In this document: piece after piece, positions 24,739 through 35,049 of the stretch
How the letters are laid out: the number at the start of each line of letters is the position of its first letter
Position numbering within the stretch: position 1 is the stretch's first letter
DNA from: Streptococcus parapneumoniae
GTDB lineage: Bacteria; Bacillota; Bacilli; Lactobacillales; Streptococcaceae
Length of the DNA stretch: 64,000 nucleotides
NCBI RefSeq assembly: GCF_037076355.1
Contig: NZ_AP026968.1
Location: 1,380,501 to 1,444,500, forward strand
Reading direction: 5' to 3'
The notes under the pieces: generated by a model
The model's input: only the letters and a program-made list of their open reading frames with translations
Database searches by the model: none
Told to the model about the DNA's origin: nothing
Position numbers and translations under genes: made by a program

Positions 24739-26854
24739 TTGGAGCTAGAAGCGACAGATTGACTTTTTCACGTTCAGTATCGATTTTCTTAACCCAAACC
24801 GTTACCAAATCACCAACGGATACCACTTGGCTAGGATGTTTGATAAATTTGCGGCTCATGTGGGAAATATGAATCAAGCCGTCCTCGTGAATCCCAATAT
24901 CAACGAAGGCACCAAAGTCAACGACGTTACGCACAACACCCTCTAGCTTCTGACCAACCACTAAGTCTTTGATATCTAGGACATCTTGGCGAAGCACAGG
25001 TGCATCAAAGGAATCACGGAAATCTCGACCTGGTTTGAGAAGGTCAGCAATGATATCTTTAAGGGTTTCTGGACCAAGGTCTAGCTCTTGCGCCATTTCC
25101 TTGATTGAAAGCGACTTGAGTTTACTTTGGGCTTCTTCATTTAGGTCCTTGATGTCCAAGCGTTTGAAGAGTTCTTTAACGGCAGCGTAATTTTCTGGGT
25201 GAACTCCAGTATTATCAAGAATATTGCTACTTTCAGGGATACGGAGGAAACCAGCAGCCTGTTCAAAGGCCTTGGCTCCCAGACGAGGAACTTTCTTGAT
25301 TTGGGCGCGTGAAGTGATTTTTCCTTCTTCTTCACGGTATTTGACGATATTTTCAGAGATGGTTTTATTGAGTCCAGCTACATGGGAAAGAAGAGCCGGG
25401 CTGGCCGTATTGATATTGACACCGACTTGGTTTACCACTGTATCCACGACAAAGTCCAGACTCTCAGATAGTTTCTTCTGGCTGACATCATGCTGGTATT
25501 GACCGACACCGATTGACTTAGGATCGATTTTGACCAATTCGGCAAGAGGATCTTGCAAACGACGGGCGATAGAAATAGCCGAACGTTTTTCAACGGTCAA
25601 GTCTGGAAACTCCTGACGAGCAAGCTTGCTGGCAGAATAGACAGAAGCACCACTTTCATTTACGATGACATAACTAACCTCAGGAAAATCCTTAAGGACT
25701 TCTGCCACAAAGGCTTCACTTTCACGACTAGCAGTACCATTTCCGATGGCAATAATCTCTACACCGTATTGACCAATCAAGTCTGACAGATCTTTCTTGG
25801 ATTCTTCGATTTGACGAGCTGATGCTGGTTTGACAGGATAAATGACCTGAGTTGTCAGCATTTTACCCGTTGCATCTACGACAGCTAGCTTGGCACCTGT
25901 ACGAAATGCTGGGTCAAACCCAAGAACCACGCGCCCTTTCAGCGGAGCAACCAAGAGGAGATTGCGTAGATTGTCAGAAAAGAGTTGGATAGCTCCTTCT
26001 TCTGCTTTTTCAGTCAATTCTGTCCGAATACGACGCTCGATAGCAGGCAAGACTTTTTTCTTAACAGATTGCTGAACGACTTCATCAATATAGGAATTTT
26101 TCACCTTGAAACGAGCAGCAAAGAAAGCTAGAATACGATCCGTCGCATGTTCAAAACCGACCTTCAAGACACCTAGCTTCTCCCCACGATTAAGGGCCAA
26201 GGTACGATAACCCTGCATATTTCCAACTGTCTCAGAAAAATCATAATAAATCTGAAAAACCTGCTTTTCATCAAGACTTTCATCCTTGACTTGGGAAGTG
26301 AGTTTGGAGTGTCTCAGCACCTCCTGATAAGTCATGGAACGCAAGGTCACATCTTCCGATAAAGCTTCGACCAAAATATCAACTGCACCAGCCAAGGCCT
26401 CCTTACCAGTCGCAAATCCTTCACAGACAAACTTTTCAGCCTCTTTCTCTAAGTCCGCTACATTCTGCAAAATCAAGCGAGCAAGTGGGAAGAGTCCAGC
26501 TTCACGGGCAATGGTTGCCTTGGTTCGACGTTTTTCCTTGTATGGAAGATAGAGTTCTTCTACATCTGCTAATTTTTCGGCTGCTAAGATAGCTTCTTCC
26601 AACTCCTTGGTCAGCTTGCCTTGTTCTTGAATTTTAGCCAAGACAGCTTCCTTGCGGTCATTTAGATTTGTCAGACTTTTATCCAAGTCAATAATGGCCT
26701 TAATCGCCACCTCATCCAGACTACCAGTCATGTCCTTGCGATAACGCGCGATAAAGGGAATAGTCCCCCCTTCGACTGTCAAACTTAGAACAGTATCAAT
26801 TTGCTTTAACGTCACTCCCAAATCCTGGGAGATTTTTTCATATTTTTTATCCAT
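24725..26854 (-). CDS. tex: Tex family S1 RNA-binding transcription accessory protein
   Basis: A 709-residue nucleic-acid-binding protein resembling eukaryotic Spt6. It has a Tex N-terminal helical domain (about 5-190), a YqgF-like RNase H fold ([18 protein letters not shown], about 320-450), helix-hairpin-helix repeats ([15 protein letters not shown] near 495) and a C-terminal S1 domain ([16 protein letters not shown], about 635-700). Pneumococcal Tex influences toxin expression and fitness. The start is set at 26854 ([14 protein letters not shown]). The -10 hexamer ends only six bases before this ATG, so the message is probably leaderless. It overlaps the SprT gene. Confidence 0.95.
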   Translation of the reverse strand: MDKKYEKISQDLGVTLKQIDTVLSLTVEGGTIPFIARYRKDMTGSLDEVAIKAIIDLDKSLTNLNDRKEAVLAKIQEQGKLTKELEEAILAAEKLADVEELYLPYKEKRRTKATIAREAGLFPLARLILQNVADLEKEAEKFVCEGFATGKEALAGAVDILVEALSEDVTLRSMTYQEVLRHSKLTSQVKDESLDEKQVFQIYYDFSETVGNMQGYRTLALNRGEKLGVLKVGFEHATDRILAFFAARFKVKNSYIDEVVQQSVKKKVLPAIERRIRTELTEKAEEGAIQLFSDNLRNLLLVAPLKGRVVLGFDPAFRTGAKLAVVDATGKMLTTQVIYPVKPASARQIEESKKDLSDLIGQYGVEIIAIGNGTASRESEAFVAEVLKDFPEVSYVIVNESGASVYSASKLARQEFPDLTVEKRSAISIARRLQDPLAELVKIDPKSIGVGQYQHDVSQKKLSESLDFVVDTVVNQVGVNINTASPALLSHVAGLNKTISENIVKYREEEGKITSRAQIKKVPRLGAKAFEQAAGFLRIPESSNILDNTGVHPENYAAVKELFKRLDIKDLNEEAQSKLKSLSIKEMAQELDLGPETLKDIIADLLKPGRDFRDSFDAPVLRQDVLDIKDLVVGQKLEGVVRNVVDFGAFVDIGIHEDGLIHISHMSRKFIKHPSQVVSVGDLVTVWVKKIDTEREKVNLSLLAPNETD

Positions 26855-26860
26855 AAACCT

Positions 26861-26869
26861 ATTATACCA
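26861..26869 (-). promoter_or_regulatory. Extended -10 promoter abutting the tex start codon
   Basis: TGGTATAAT is followed by six bases and then the ATG. With normal initiation 6-8 bases after the -10, transcription begins at or next to the A of the ATG and no ribosome site fits. Confidence 0.65.
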
Positions 26870-26899
26870 CAAGCTAGAAGGCTTGCTCCAATCCTTTTC

Positions 26900-27105
26900 A
26901 TACTCAACCAAAATAAAAAAGCAAACTAGGAAGCTAGCCGCAGGCTGCTCAAAATACTGTTTTGAGGTTGTAGATAAGACTGACGAAGTCAGCTCAAAAC
27001 ACGGTTTTGAGGTTGTGGATAAGACTGACGAAGTCAGTTACCTATAACTATAATATATACGACAAGGCGAAGCTGACGTGGTTTGAAGAGATTTTCGAAG
27101 AGTAT
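26900..27105 (-). repeat. BOX element, two boxB units, reverse orientation
   Basis: Read on the minus strand it starts with ATACTCTTCGAAAATCTC (boxA) and ends with the boxC motif TTTGCTTTTTTATTTTGG. Two boxB-like units lie between. It fills most of the space between tex and the divergent small ORF at 27190. The boxC end is slightly degenerate. Confidence 0.9.
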
Positions 27106-27153
27106 CAACTATCGAAAACAAATTAAAAAACTCCCTTTTCCTAAAAATAATAG

Positions 27154-27159
27154 TATAAT
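27154..27159 (+). promoter_or_regulatory. -10 element of the UPF0718 operon
   Basis: TATAAT lies 31 bases before the ATG of the 43-residue ORF. No clear -35 is visible upstream. Confidence 0.5.
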
Positions 27160-27189
27160 AGAGGTAGAATTTAGAATCGAGGTACACCT

Positions 27190-27321
27190 ATGGCTGTAAA
27201 ATTTACAAAACGAGACGACTTGGATAAGATGTTTGAGGAGTTTGCGAAACTCCCTGATTTGAAACAAGTTACTTTCCCTGATGACAAAGAGAAAAAAGCC
27301 AAAGCAGAAAAGAAAAACTAG
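27190..27321 (+). CDS. 43-residue charged protein, first gene of the permease operon
   Basis: The ATG at 27190 opens a 43-codon frame (MAVKFTKRDDLDKMFEEFAK, then a lysine-rich tail ending AEKKN). Its TAG is followed directly by the ATG of the next gene, so ribosomes can pass from one to the other. The product is soluble, highly charged and without Cys. I do not recognise a function; tight coupling to the permease suggests a shared role. A GAGG ribosome site is present nine bases before the ATG. Confidence 0.7.
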   Translation: MAVKFTKRDDLDKMFEEFAKLPDLKQVTFPDDKEKKAKAEKKN

Positions 27322-28227
27322 ATGACTGCTTTTCAACAACTCCCATCTAGTGTACTTCAAACTGGAGCCATTTTTCTCTCCATTATCATTGAAGCCCTTC
27401 CCTTCGTTCTGATAGGAAGCATTGTCTCAGGGCTGATTGAGGTTTATATCACACCTGATAAGGTTTATCATTTTCTCCCTCGAAATCGTTGGGGGAGAAT
27501 CTTTTTTGGCACCTTCGTTGGGATACTTTTCCCTTCTTGTGAATGTGGAATCGTCCCCATTATCAATCGTTTTCTGGAAAAGAAGGTTCCCAGTTACACG
27601 GCTGTTCCCTTTCTTGTGACTGCACCAGTTATCAATCCCATTGTTCTATTTGCGACCTATTCTGCCTTTGGCAATTCCTTCCACATCGCCCTGTTACGAG
27701 CTTTGGGTTCCATTGTTGTGGCTGTGATACTTGGGATTTTTCTAGGATTTTTCTGGCAAGAACCGATTCAAAAAGAAAATCGGTTGGCTTGTCATGAGCA
27801 TGATTTTTCTCACTTAAGCCCTGCAAAAAAGGTTTTTCAGGTCTTTGTGCAAGCAATTGATGAATTTTTTGATACGGGACGTTATTTGGTATTCGGCTGT
27901 CTCTTTGCCTCTGCTATACAGGTCTATGTTCCGACACGGATTCTGACCTCTATCAGTGCAACCCCTATTTTTGCCATCCTCCTCTTGATGCTTTTGGCCT
28001 TTCTTCTTTCTCTCTGTAGTGAGGCGGATGCCTTTATCGGGGCTTCTCTTCTCTCAAGTTTCGGCTTGGCACCAGTTCTGGCCTTTCTCGTTATTGGCCC
28101 AATGCTGGATATCAAAAATATTCTCATGATGAAAAATTACTTGAAAGCACGATTTATCAGTCACTTCATAACGATTGTAACTCTTGTCGTCTTAGTCTAT
28201 TCTCTCTTGATTGGAGTCATCCTATGA
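27322..28227 (+). CDS. UPF0718 / YcgR-YraQ family permease
   Basis: A 301-residue membrane protein with eight or so hydrophobic segments. It carries the family marks FPSCECGIVP (about residues 72-81), with a Cys-x-Cys pair, and TAPVINPIVLFATYSAFG. B. subtilis YcgR is of this type and is grouped with metal-responsive genes; the transported substrate is unproven. The start follows the 43-residue ORF without a gap, and the stop overlaps the next gene by 4 bases. The next gene encodes the usual partner. Confidence 0.88.
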   Translation: MTAFQQLPSSVLQTGAIFLSIIIEALPFVLIGSIVSGLIEVYITPDKVYHFLPRNRWGRIFFGTFVGILFPSCECGIVPIINRFLEKKVPSYTAVPFLVTAPVINPIVLFATYSAFGNSFHIALLRALGSIVVAVILGIFLGFFWQEPIQKENRLACHEHDFSHLSPAKKVFQVFVQAIDEFFDTGRYLVFGCLFASAIQVYVPTRILTSISATPIFAILLLMLLAFLLSLCSEADAFIGASLLSSFGLAPVLAFLVIGPMLDIKNILMMKNYLKARFISHFITIVTLVVLVYSLLIGVIL

Positions 28228-29039
28228 TTCGATTTTTAGTTTTAGCTGGCTATTTTGAACTGACTATTTACCTCCATCTGTCGGGCAAATTAAACCAGTA
28301 CATCAACATGCACTATTCCTATCTGGCCTATATCTCCATGGTGCTTTCCTTTATTTTGGCAATTGTTCAATTGTATATCTGGATGAAGCAAGTCAAAATC
28401 CACAGTCATCTGAACAGCCGATTGGCCAAGATGACAAGTATTTCTCTTCTGGCTATTCCACTTGTCATCGGCTTAACTTTCCCAACTGTTAGCTTGGATT
28501 CTCAGACTGTTTCAGCTAAAGGCTATCATTTCCCCTTATCAGAAGGAACGAATCTGGCCATTCAGACAAGTGAAGGTACGACGAGCCAATATTTGAAACC
28601 AGATACCAGTTCTTATTTTTCAAAAACAGCCTATGAAAAGGAAATGCGAACTGCGGCGGATAAATACTTGTCCCAAGATAGTATTCAGATCACTAATGAA
28701 AACTATATGGAAGTTATGGAGGCTATCTACGACTATCCAGATGAGTTTGAGGGTAAGACAATCCAGTTCACAGGCTTTGTCTATAATGACCCCAGTCATG
28801 CCAATAGCCAATTTATGTTCCGCTTCGGCATTATCCACTGTATCGCGGATTCAGGTGTCTATGGCTTACTGACCAAGGGAAATACCCGTCAATATGAAAA
28901 TAATACTTGGATAACAGCCAAGGGAAAACTGGTCAATCACTACCATAAAGAACTCAAACAAAACCTTCCAACCTTGGAAATCGAAAGCTTTACCAAAGTC
29001 GATAAACCAGAAAACCCCTATGTGTATCGAGCTTTTTAA
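28224..29039 (+). CDS. TIGR03943/DUF1980 family membrane-anchored protein (YcgQ-like)
   Basis: A 271-residue protein with hydrophobic segments near residues 3-20, 30-50 and 73-92, then an extracellular domain (about 95-271) containing GKTIQFTGFVYNDP and FRFGIIHCIADSG. The latter resembles an OB-like fold typical of YcgQ partners of UPF0718 permeases. The two genes overlap by 4 bases and almost certainly form one complex. Substrate is unknown; metal or thiol handling is a guess from distant relatives. Confidence 0.85.
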   Translation: MIRFLVLAGYFELTIYLHLSGKLNQYINMHYSYLAYISMVLSFILAIVQLYIWMKQVKIHSHLNSRLAKMTSISLLAIPLVIGLTFPTVSLDSQTVSAKGYHFPLSEGTNLAIQTSEGTTSQYLKPDTSSYFSKTAYEKEMRTAADKYLSQDSIQITNENYMEVMEAIYDYPDEFEGKTIQFTGFVYNDPSHANSQFMFRFGIIHCIADSGVYGLLTKGNTRQYENNTWITAKGKLVNHYHKELKQNLPTLEIESFTKVDKPENPYVYRAF

Positions 29040-29052
29040 GGAAAATAAGATA

Positions 29053-29104
29053 AAAACGAACAAGTTCTCTTCTGAATAACAGAAAAGAGCCTGTTCGTTT
29101 TTTG
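29053..29104 (+). terminator. Terminator of the UPF0718 operon
   Basis: A long, slightly interrupted stem with ends AACGAACA and TGTTCGTT and an inner CTCTTCTG / CAGAAAAGAG arm is followed by TTTTTT. Confidence 0.8.
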
Positions 29105-29193
29105 TTGAGTATTGTATAGTAGAATATAAATTGCGATTTTTAAAATGATATATAACTAGTGAACAATTCACAAATCAAATACATTTTCATTCT

Positions 29194-29505
29194 CTACTTA
29201 ATACTATGCTTATTCATCTTTTGTTCAAAAATAGTTGTGATAATCTGACGTAGTTCTTCTCGTTCTTTTTCTGGGATTTCACCACTTGTTTGAGCTGCAG
29301 CGTAGAGTTCAGGGTGTTCAATTGAAATGCGTTTAATCGTACGTGTCGTAGCATGTTTTCTGACGAAAAATGGGATTCGCTTAATCAAGTCTTGTGGGAC
29401 GAGTGCAAGAATTTTCTCAGCAGTTTCCTTGTCACTAATCTTAGACGTAGTCAGCCCCTTCTTAATCATTTTCTGTTCTTTTTCTGTAAAATCTTTTAAT
29501 TCCAT
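29194..29505 (-). CDS. Conserved hypothetical protein, 103 residues
   Basis: A soluble, basic and mostly helical protein (ELKDFTEKEQKMIKKGLTTS at the N-terminus, a KRIPFFVRKHATTRTIKRIS block in the middle). It has no membrane segment, Cys pairs or motif I can place. It has an AGGAGG ribosome site and a TATAAT upstream, and its codon use matches its neighbours, so it looks like a real gene. No function can be proposed from its neighbours. Confidence 0.75.
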   Translation of the reverse strand: MELKDFTEKEQKMIKKGLTTSKISDKETAEKILALVPQDLIKRIPFFVRKHATTRTIKRISIEHPELYAAAQTSGEIPEKEREELRQIITTIFEQKMNKHSIK

Positions 29506-29617
29506 CTGATTAGTCCTCCTATTTTCTCTAAGTTAAATTATATACCAATCTGGATAAAACTACAAATGGACTGTCTGGAAATAGGTGCAATACTGTAAAG
29601 AAGATTCTGTTCTTTAA

Positions 29618-29797
29618 TTATAAATCTTCCTCCTCAGTCACTTCCCATACTTCTGATTGATAGCCTTCCCCATCAATATCGTATCTTTGAATATAACCTA
29701 TAAATCTTTCATTTTTTCCTGGTTTTCGACTGTTAATTATCGTACTCACCCATATACCTATCAAGAATAAACATAAAATGCCTAATACTATATCCAT
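29618..29797 (-). CDS. 59-residue single-span membrane protein
   Basis: The ATG at 29797 is preceded by AGAGG, which overlaps the stop codon of the upstream lipoprotein gene. The product starts with a hydrophobic span (MDIVLGILCLFLIGIWVSTI) and ends in a hydrophilic, acidic tail with GEGYQSEVWEVTEEEDL. The 12-base gap suggests one operon with the DUF4300 lipoprotein, so it may be its membrane partner. I know no family for it. Confidence 0.65.
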   Translation of the reverse strand: MDIVLGILCLFLIGIWVSTIINSRKPGKNERFIGYIQRYDIDGEGYQSEVWEVTEEEDL

Positions 29798-29809
29798 GTT
29801 AGATTACCT

Positions 29810-30682
29810 CTAGATATTAACCCACTTATCATTATCCATGATAAAAGGCTGAGCCAGTCCCTCGCCTGTATAATCTGCATACTTGGTGCCCAAATACTTA
29901 TAGCAATCTTCCTTGCTGGCAAATTTAATCGCTTGGTAGGGCTCTTCGAAAGTCAATTTCTCTACAAATAAGAAGCCATCATCAGCAGGCACTAAGACGC
30001 CAACATGTCCAACAAACAGATGCTCACCATCCAGATTATCATGCAAGACTACAGATAACATTCGAGCTTTTTCATTGAATTGAAATTGTGAGAAGAATGT
30101 TTCCATCTTTTCAGCGTGAACCTTGACATCTGTAGTTGCCTCAGTTGGAACTCTCGAAAATAGAATATCAAACTCTTCCTTATCTTGTGAATCAAAGACC
30201 TTTCCCTTATCAATCGCATCATTATCTAGGAAAAGCAATTGGTCATTCTTTTCAAGCTTGGGAATGGTAACTGAATTTTTCAAAAGACAATAACTATTGA
30301 TACGGCAGTTGGTCCCAACAAAATCGCCCTTCTCTTGATTCCAAAGGTTGCTAATTTTCTCAACATCGTATTCGGTGTGAGTAAAGGAAGTGAAATATCC
30401 TGATAAGCCAGTTGACCCGACAATGGTATTGTAATCATTAACGAGATTAAAAAAAGCATCAACACTTTTTGGATCCAAATGGGCTGATAAGAGAGATTTG
30501 ACCTCTTCTGTACTTACCTGATTGTTTAGGTTGGTGTATGAAGCTTTCCATGGCACTTTCGTTGAACTACTTTGCCTTTGACTCGTCTCATTCGAAATTG
30601 TAGCATCTTGTTGACAAGCAGCCAAGCCTAAAAACAAGGCAGAACAGATTCCTAATGTGGCTAATTTTCTTGATTTCTTCAT
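29810..30682 (-). CDS. DUF4300 family lipoprotein
   Basis: A 290-residue exported lipoprotein: lysine-rich start, hydrophobic core and lipobox LAAC with Cys23 as the lipidation site, then a short Ser/Thr/Gln linker and a globular domain (about 45-290) of the DUF4300 family found in streptococci. Two Cys in the mature domain (TNCRINSYC) could form a disulfide. Function is unknown. LspA at 5202-5663 would process it. It follows a 24-codon ORF and precedes a 59-codon one, apparently one transcript from a consensus promoter. Confidence 0.88.
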   Translation of the reverse strand: MKKSRKLATLGICSALFLGLAACQQDATISNETSQRQSSSTKVPWKASYTNLNNQVSTEEVKSLLSAHLDPKSVDAFFNLVNDYNTIVGSTGLSGYFTSFTHTEYDVEKISNLWNQEKGDFVGTNCRINSYCLLKNSVTIPKLEKNDQLLFLDNDAIDKGKVFDSQDKEEFDILFSRVPTEATTDVKVHAEKMETFFSQFQFNEKARMLSVVLHDNLDGEHLFVGHVGVLVPADDGFLFVEKLTFEEPYQAIKFASKEDCYKYLGTKYADYTGEGLAQPFIMDNDKWVNI

Positions 30683-30691
30683 CTTTTTCTC

Positions 30692-30766
30692 CTAAATGTC
30701 TTGGATTAAAGTTTCTTTAACTACTGCTTTACAGATATTGATTACTTTCTCATTTAATGTGTTCAT
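30692..30766 (-). CDS. 24-codon upstream ORF before the DUF4300 lipoprotein
   Basis: An ATG at 30766 with AGAGGGAAA upstream opens a 24-codon frame (MNTLNEKVINICKAVVKETL, then IQDI) that stops 9 bases before the lipoprotein ATG. The stop region TAGGAGAAA supplies the next ribosome site. It may be a leader that couples translation rather than a functional peptide. Confidence 0.45.
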   Translation of the reverse strand: MNTLNEKVINICKAVVKETLIQDI

Positions 30767-30817
30767 CGTCTTTCCCTCTGATTTGTTTTTTTTTGTTATT
30801 TCCTTAAGCTTGATTTA

Positions 30818-30846
30818 ATTATAGTAGGCGTTTCGTGCTCTGTCAA
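30818..30846 (-). promoter_or_regulatory. Consensus promoter of the DUF4300 operon
   Basis: The minus strand carries TTGACA, 17 bases, TATAAT, a perfect sigma-70 consensus. The leader to the 24-codon ORF is about 45 bases and contains a nine-A run. Confidence 0.9.
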
Positions 30847-30999
30847 CAAATTTTTTATGAAAACACAACAAAGTTTTCATTTTCTTGGATTTCGTGTTAT
30901 GCTTTACTTACAAAAATAGAAAACGATTTCATCCGTGGATAAAGAAGAGATTGCGATTGTTACAGGCTAAAAATAAAACAATATAGACTAGTAAATAGT

Positions 31000-31676
31000 T
31001 GGATTCAATAAAAATTGGGTACTAAGATAGGTATAAATAAAAACGCCATTGGAAATTATGAAAAAAGGGTTAGGTCTACTAAGAAAAATACTATATTTGA
31101 CTTAGCTAAAGTATTCAGTAGCTTGATTGATGCCCTCTTTCCTCCAGTTCAAAAGGATTCTCCTAGCGATATCCAATCCATCTACGACCAACGGGCATCA
31201 CCCAGACAAGGTAAAATCCTGACCTATGCCGAGAGGCAACTGTATAAGCAGAAAAACGAAGATAAACGAAGTATCGTAAAAATCATCAGACTGGACGACT
31301 ACAGACAGACTACTTACTCTCGTGTTAGGTGTGGTTTATATATGCAGGTAGCCGCTCGATATAGGACGACGATTTAGATATGGAGTTTCCATTCTATGAG
31401 AATGAAATCCCAGACGACTACGACGCAATCGCTTATGTCGTCAGCAGGTCCATGGAGCCAAAGATAAGAAATGGCGACTACCTATTTGTCAAGAATCCCC
31501 CACAGATTGACTATAATGCCATCGGCATCTTCCAAGTAGACGGCGCTAACTATGTCAAGAAACTCCGCCAAGGCTACCTCAAAAAACTCAATCCCGAATA
31601 CCCCGACGTCCACCTAGACGAAAGCAACCATATTCGCACCATCGAGAAAGTTATCAGGCTGTATAGGGAGAATTAA
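31000..31676 (+). pseudogene. Decayed Xre/S24 (CI/LexA-like) regulator
   Basis: Two reading frames together make up a phage-repressor-like regulator. 31015-31377 encodes the second half of an Xre helix-turn-helix (GINKNAIGNYEKRVRSTKK) and a linker. 31380-31676 encodes the S24 peptidase domain, with MEPKIRNGDYLFVKNP around the catalytic Ser (in SRSMEPK) and YVKKL with the catalytic Lys. Between them the frame shifts, and the region encoding the cleavage site (AGSRSI, then a TAG, then DDDLDMEF) has a stop where Gln would fit. The N-terminal helices are missing. It is a remnant of a stress or prophage regulator. Confidence 0.8.
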
Positions 31677-32146
31677 AAAAGGGGGAGAATGGCGATATAA
31701 AACAAACAGATTTTAAAAGATTCGAAAAACTTTGAAAAAGTTCATTCTACATTTCAAAAAAAGAATAAGTACCCTAAAGCAGATTAGATTTTGTTAAACA
31801 ATAGTGATATGTCAATTTAGAGAAAGGCATTTAAGATCACTTTTCAAAAGGCAAATACTAAACTAGCAAAACCGATAAACCAGCCCTTAGTTCCCATATT
31901 TTCAGGCACACACTCCTTAGTACACTAGCTATAGTGGTTAGAGTGGAACACAAAGACGCTAAAACAATAAATAATATCTGCACTCACGTAAGTAAAAGAA
32001 TGGAGCAAGCTGCTTTGGAGGTTTTAAATACCATATCATTAAATCGAAAATATATCAGATCGAATCTAAACAATTACATTACGATTGCTAAAACATTTGT
32101 AGAAATTCATTTGAATTTCCTAATCAATTTGTGCATATCTTATTTC
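31677..32146. other. AT-rich gene-free stretch
   Basis: Between the regulator remnant and a BOX element I see no credible gene. One 80-codon open frame on the plus strand (31934-32176) lacks a ribosome site and runs into the BOX. Confidence 0.5.
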
Positions 32147-32297
32147 ATACTCAATGAAAATCAAAGAGCAAACTAGGAAGCTAGCCGCAGGTTGCTCAAA
32201 GCACTGCTTTGAGGTTGTAGATAGAACTGACGAAGTCAGTAACATATATACGGTAAGGCGACGCTGACGTGGTTTGAAGAGATTTTCGAAGAGTATC
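32147..32297 (-). repeat. BOX element, one boxB unit, reverse orientation
   Basis: On the minus strand it starts GATACTCTTCGAAAATCTC and ends with the complete boxC motif GCTCTTTGATTTTCATTGAG. One boxB-like unit is present, so it is the short A-B-C form. It lies downstream of pyk. Confidence 0.92.
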
Positions 32298-32336
32298 AAT
32301 CCATTATGAAAGTTTTGCCTCTTTGCTACCCTCTAT

Positions 32337-32383
32337 ACAAAAAAAGCCTATCACACAAGCTCTAAAGCTGGATATGATAGGTT
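32337..32383 (-). terminator. Terminator of pyk
   Basis: On the minus strand CCTATCATA pairs with TGTGATAGG (with an inner AGCTTTAGAGCT arm) and is followed by a T-run, 13 bases after the pyk stop. Confidence 0.85.
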
Positions 32384-32395
32384 TTTATATTTTTC

Positions 32396-33901
32396 TTAAC
32401 GTACTGTGCGGATACGCATTGTGTTTGTGCGAACAGCTTCTCCTACTGGCACACCAGCAACGATAACGATATCATCGCCTGACTCAACAAGACCTGCTTC
32501 TACCGCTTTACGTTCAGCGATTTCAAACATATCGTCAGTTGAAGATGGAGCATCTGTCAACATTGGGATAACACCCCAGTTCAACATCAAGCCACGTTCT
32601 GTCAATTCATCAAATGTCAATGCCAAGATGTCAGCATTTGGACGGTATTTAGAAATCAAACGAGCAGTATGACCTGTCTTAGTAAGAGTTACAACCAATT
32701 TGATATCCATTGAGTTAGTCGCATCTTTAACAGCAGAAGCCATTACTTCTGTCTTAGAGTTACGCTCAAATGAATCTGAATCCAAACGTCCGTATTCATT
32801 AAGAAGAGTTTGAGCGTTCTTGTCGATTGTAGCCATTGTAGTTACTGACTCGAGTGGGTATTTACCGTTTGCAGACTCGCCTGACAGCATTGTAGCGTCA
32901 GTTCCGTCGATAACAGCGTTAAATACGTCTGATACTTCTGAACGAGTTGCACGTGGTTTTTCAGTCATTGTTTCAAGCATGTTTGTTGCAGTGATAACAA
33001 CTTTACCTGCAGCATTGACTTTCTTGATAATCATTTTTTGGTAAACTGGAACCATTTCGAATGGTACTTCGATACCCATGTCACCACGAGCGATCATGAT
33101 ACCATCAGCTGCTTCAATGATTTCATCCAAGTTATCGATACCTTGTTGGTTTTCGATTTTAGCGAACAATTGAACATGTCCGTTTCCAGTTTCTTCACAG
33201 ATTGCACGAACTTCGTTCACGTCTTTTGCAGTACGTACGAATGAAATCGCGATGAAGTTGATACCTTGTTCAAGACCAAAACGGATATCGTCGTTATCAC
33301 GTTCAGCAAGAGCTGGGAAAGGAATTTTAGTGTTAGGAATGTTAACACCTTTTTGTTTAGCAATTACGCCATCATTTTCAACTTCAACTTCAAACTCACG
33401 AGTTGCATCATCTTTAGCAACCACACGAAGACCAAGTTTACCATCGTCAACCAAAACTTGACGACCAACTTCAACATCATCATAGATATCAAGAGCGCCA
33501 GCAACGTTCAATGCAATCACATCACGAGTTGATTTGATTCCTTGTTTAGTCGCAACACGGATTTTTTCACCAGTTGTGTAAGAGTACTCTTTTGCATCTC
33601 CTTCAAACAATTCAGTACGGATTTCTGGTCCTTTTGTATCAAGAAGGAAACCAACTTTTTTACCTGCAAGTTTTTCAGCAAGTTTAACAGTTGCCATACG
33701 GTCACCTTGTTCTTGGTGGTCACCGTGTGAGAAGTTGAAACGGAATGTGTTAGCACCAGCTTCAATCAATTTAGCAATGTTTTTAGCTGAAGCTTCAACA
33801 TCAAGTTTTTCACCCCAGTATCCGTCATCACCGAATTTTTTACCACCACGGATTTCTACCGCAGGACCCAAAGTTGCAACGATTTTTACACGTTTGTTCA
33901 T
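32396..33901 (-). CDS. pyk: Pyruvate kinase
   Basis: Transfers phosphate from phosphoenolpyruvate to ADP in the last step of glycolysis. The 501-residue protein has the N-terminal KRVKIVATLGPA start, the barrel with LLDTKGPEIRTE, the signature MIARGDMGIEVP (about residues 268-279), ATNMLETM and the C-terminal allosteric domain; a B domain is inserted in the barrel. It lies 58 bases after pfkA on the same strand, the usual streptococcal pfkA-pyk unit. Codon use is strongly biased to a few codons, as expected for a very highly expressed gene. Confidence 0.98.
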   Translation of the reverse strand: MNKRVKIVATLGPAVEIRGGKKFGDDGYWGEKLDVEASAKNIAKLIEAGANTFRFNFSHGDHQEQGDRMATVKLAEKLAGKKVGFLLDTKGPEIRTELFEGDAKEYSYTTGEKIRVATKQGIKSTRDVIALNVAGALDIYDDVEVGRQVLVDDGKLGLRVVAKDDATREFEVEVENDGVIAKQKGVNIPNTKIPFPALAERDNDDIRFGLEQGINFIAISFVRTAKDVNEVRAICEETGNGHVQLFAKIENQQGIDNLDEIIEAADGIMIARGDMGIEVPFEMVPVYQKMIIKKVNAAGKVVITATNMLETMTEKPRATRSEVSDVFNAVIDGTDATMLSGESANGKYPLESVTTMATIDKNAQTLLNEYGRLDSDSFERNSKTEVMASAVKDATNSMDIKLVVTLTKTGHTARLISKYRPNADILALTFDELTERGLMLNWGVIPMLTDAPSSTDDMFEIAERKAVEAGLVESGDDIVIVAGVPVGEAVRTNTMRIRTVR

Positions 33902-33959
33902 GATTTTTTGTGACTCCTTTATATATATGACCTTTTGGTCTTATTAACTAAATTATGAA

Positions 33960-34973
<1,014 letters not shown>

Positions 34974-35005
34974 TTATGCTCCTTTTTCTTTTAACATTCT
35001 TCTTG

Positions 35006-35014
35006 ATTATACCA
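35006..35014 (-). promoter_or_regulatory. Extended -10 promoter of pfkA-pyk
   Basis: TGGTATAAT lies about 38 bases before the pfkA ATG, downstream of the dnaE stop. Confidence 0.65.
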
Positions 35015-35049
35015 CATTTGATTTTAAAATTCTTCTATTTTCCGTATTT

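Noticed and set aside
26900..27105. Repeated units around tex considered as a CRISPR array
   Set aside because: The units are not regular repeat-spacer pairs; they match boxA, boxB and boxC modules of BOX elements.
31934..32176. 80-codon plus-strand open frame
   Set aside because: No ribosome site or promoter, low-complexity composition and the end lies inside a BOX element.
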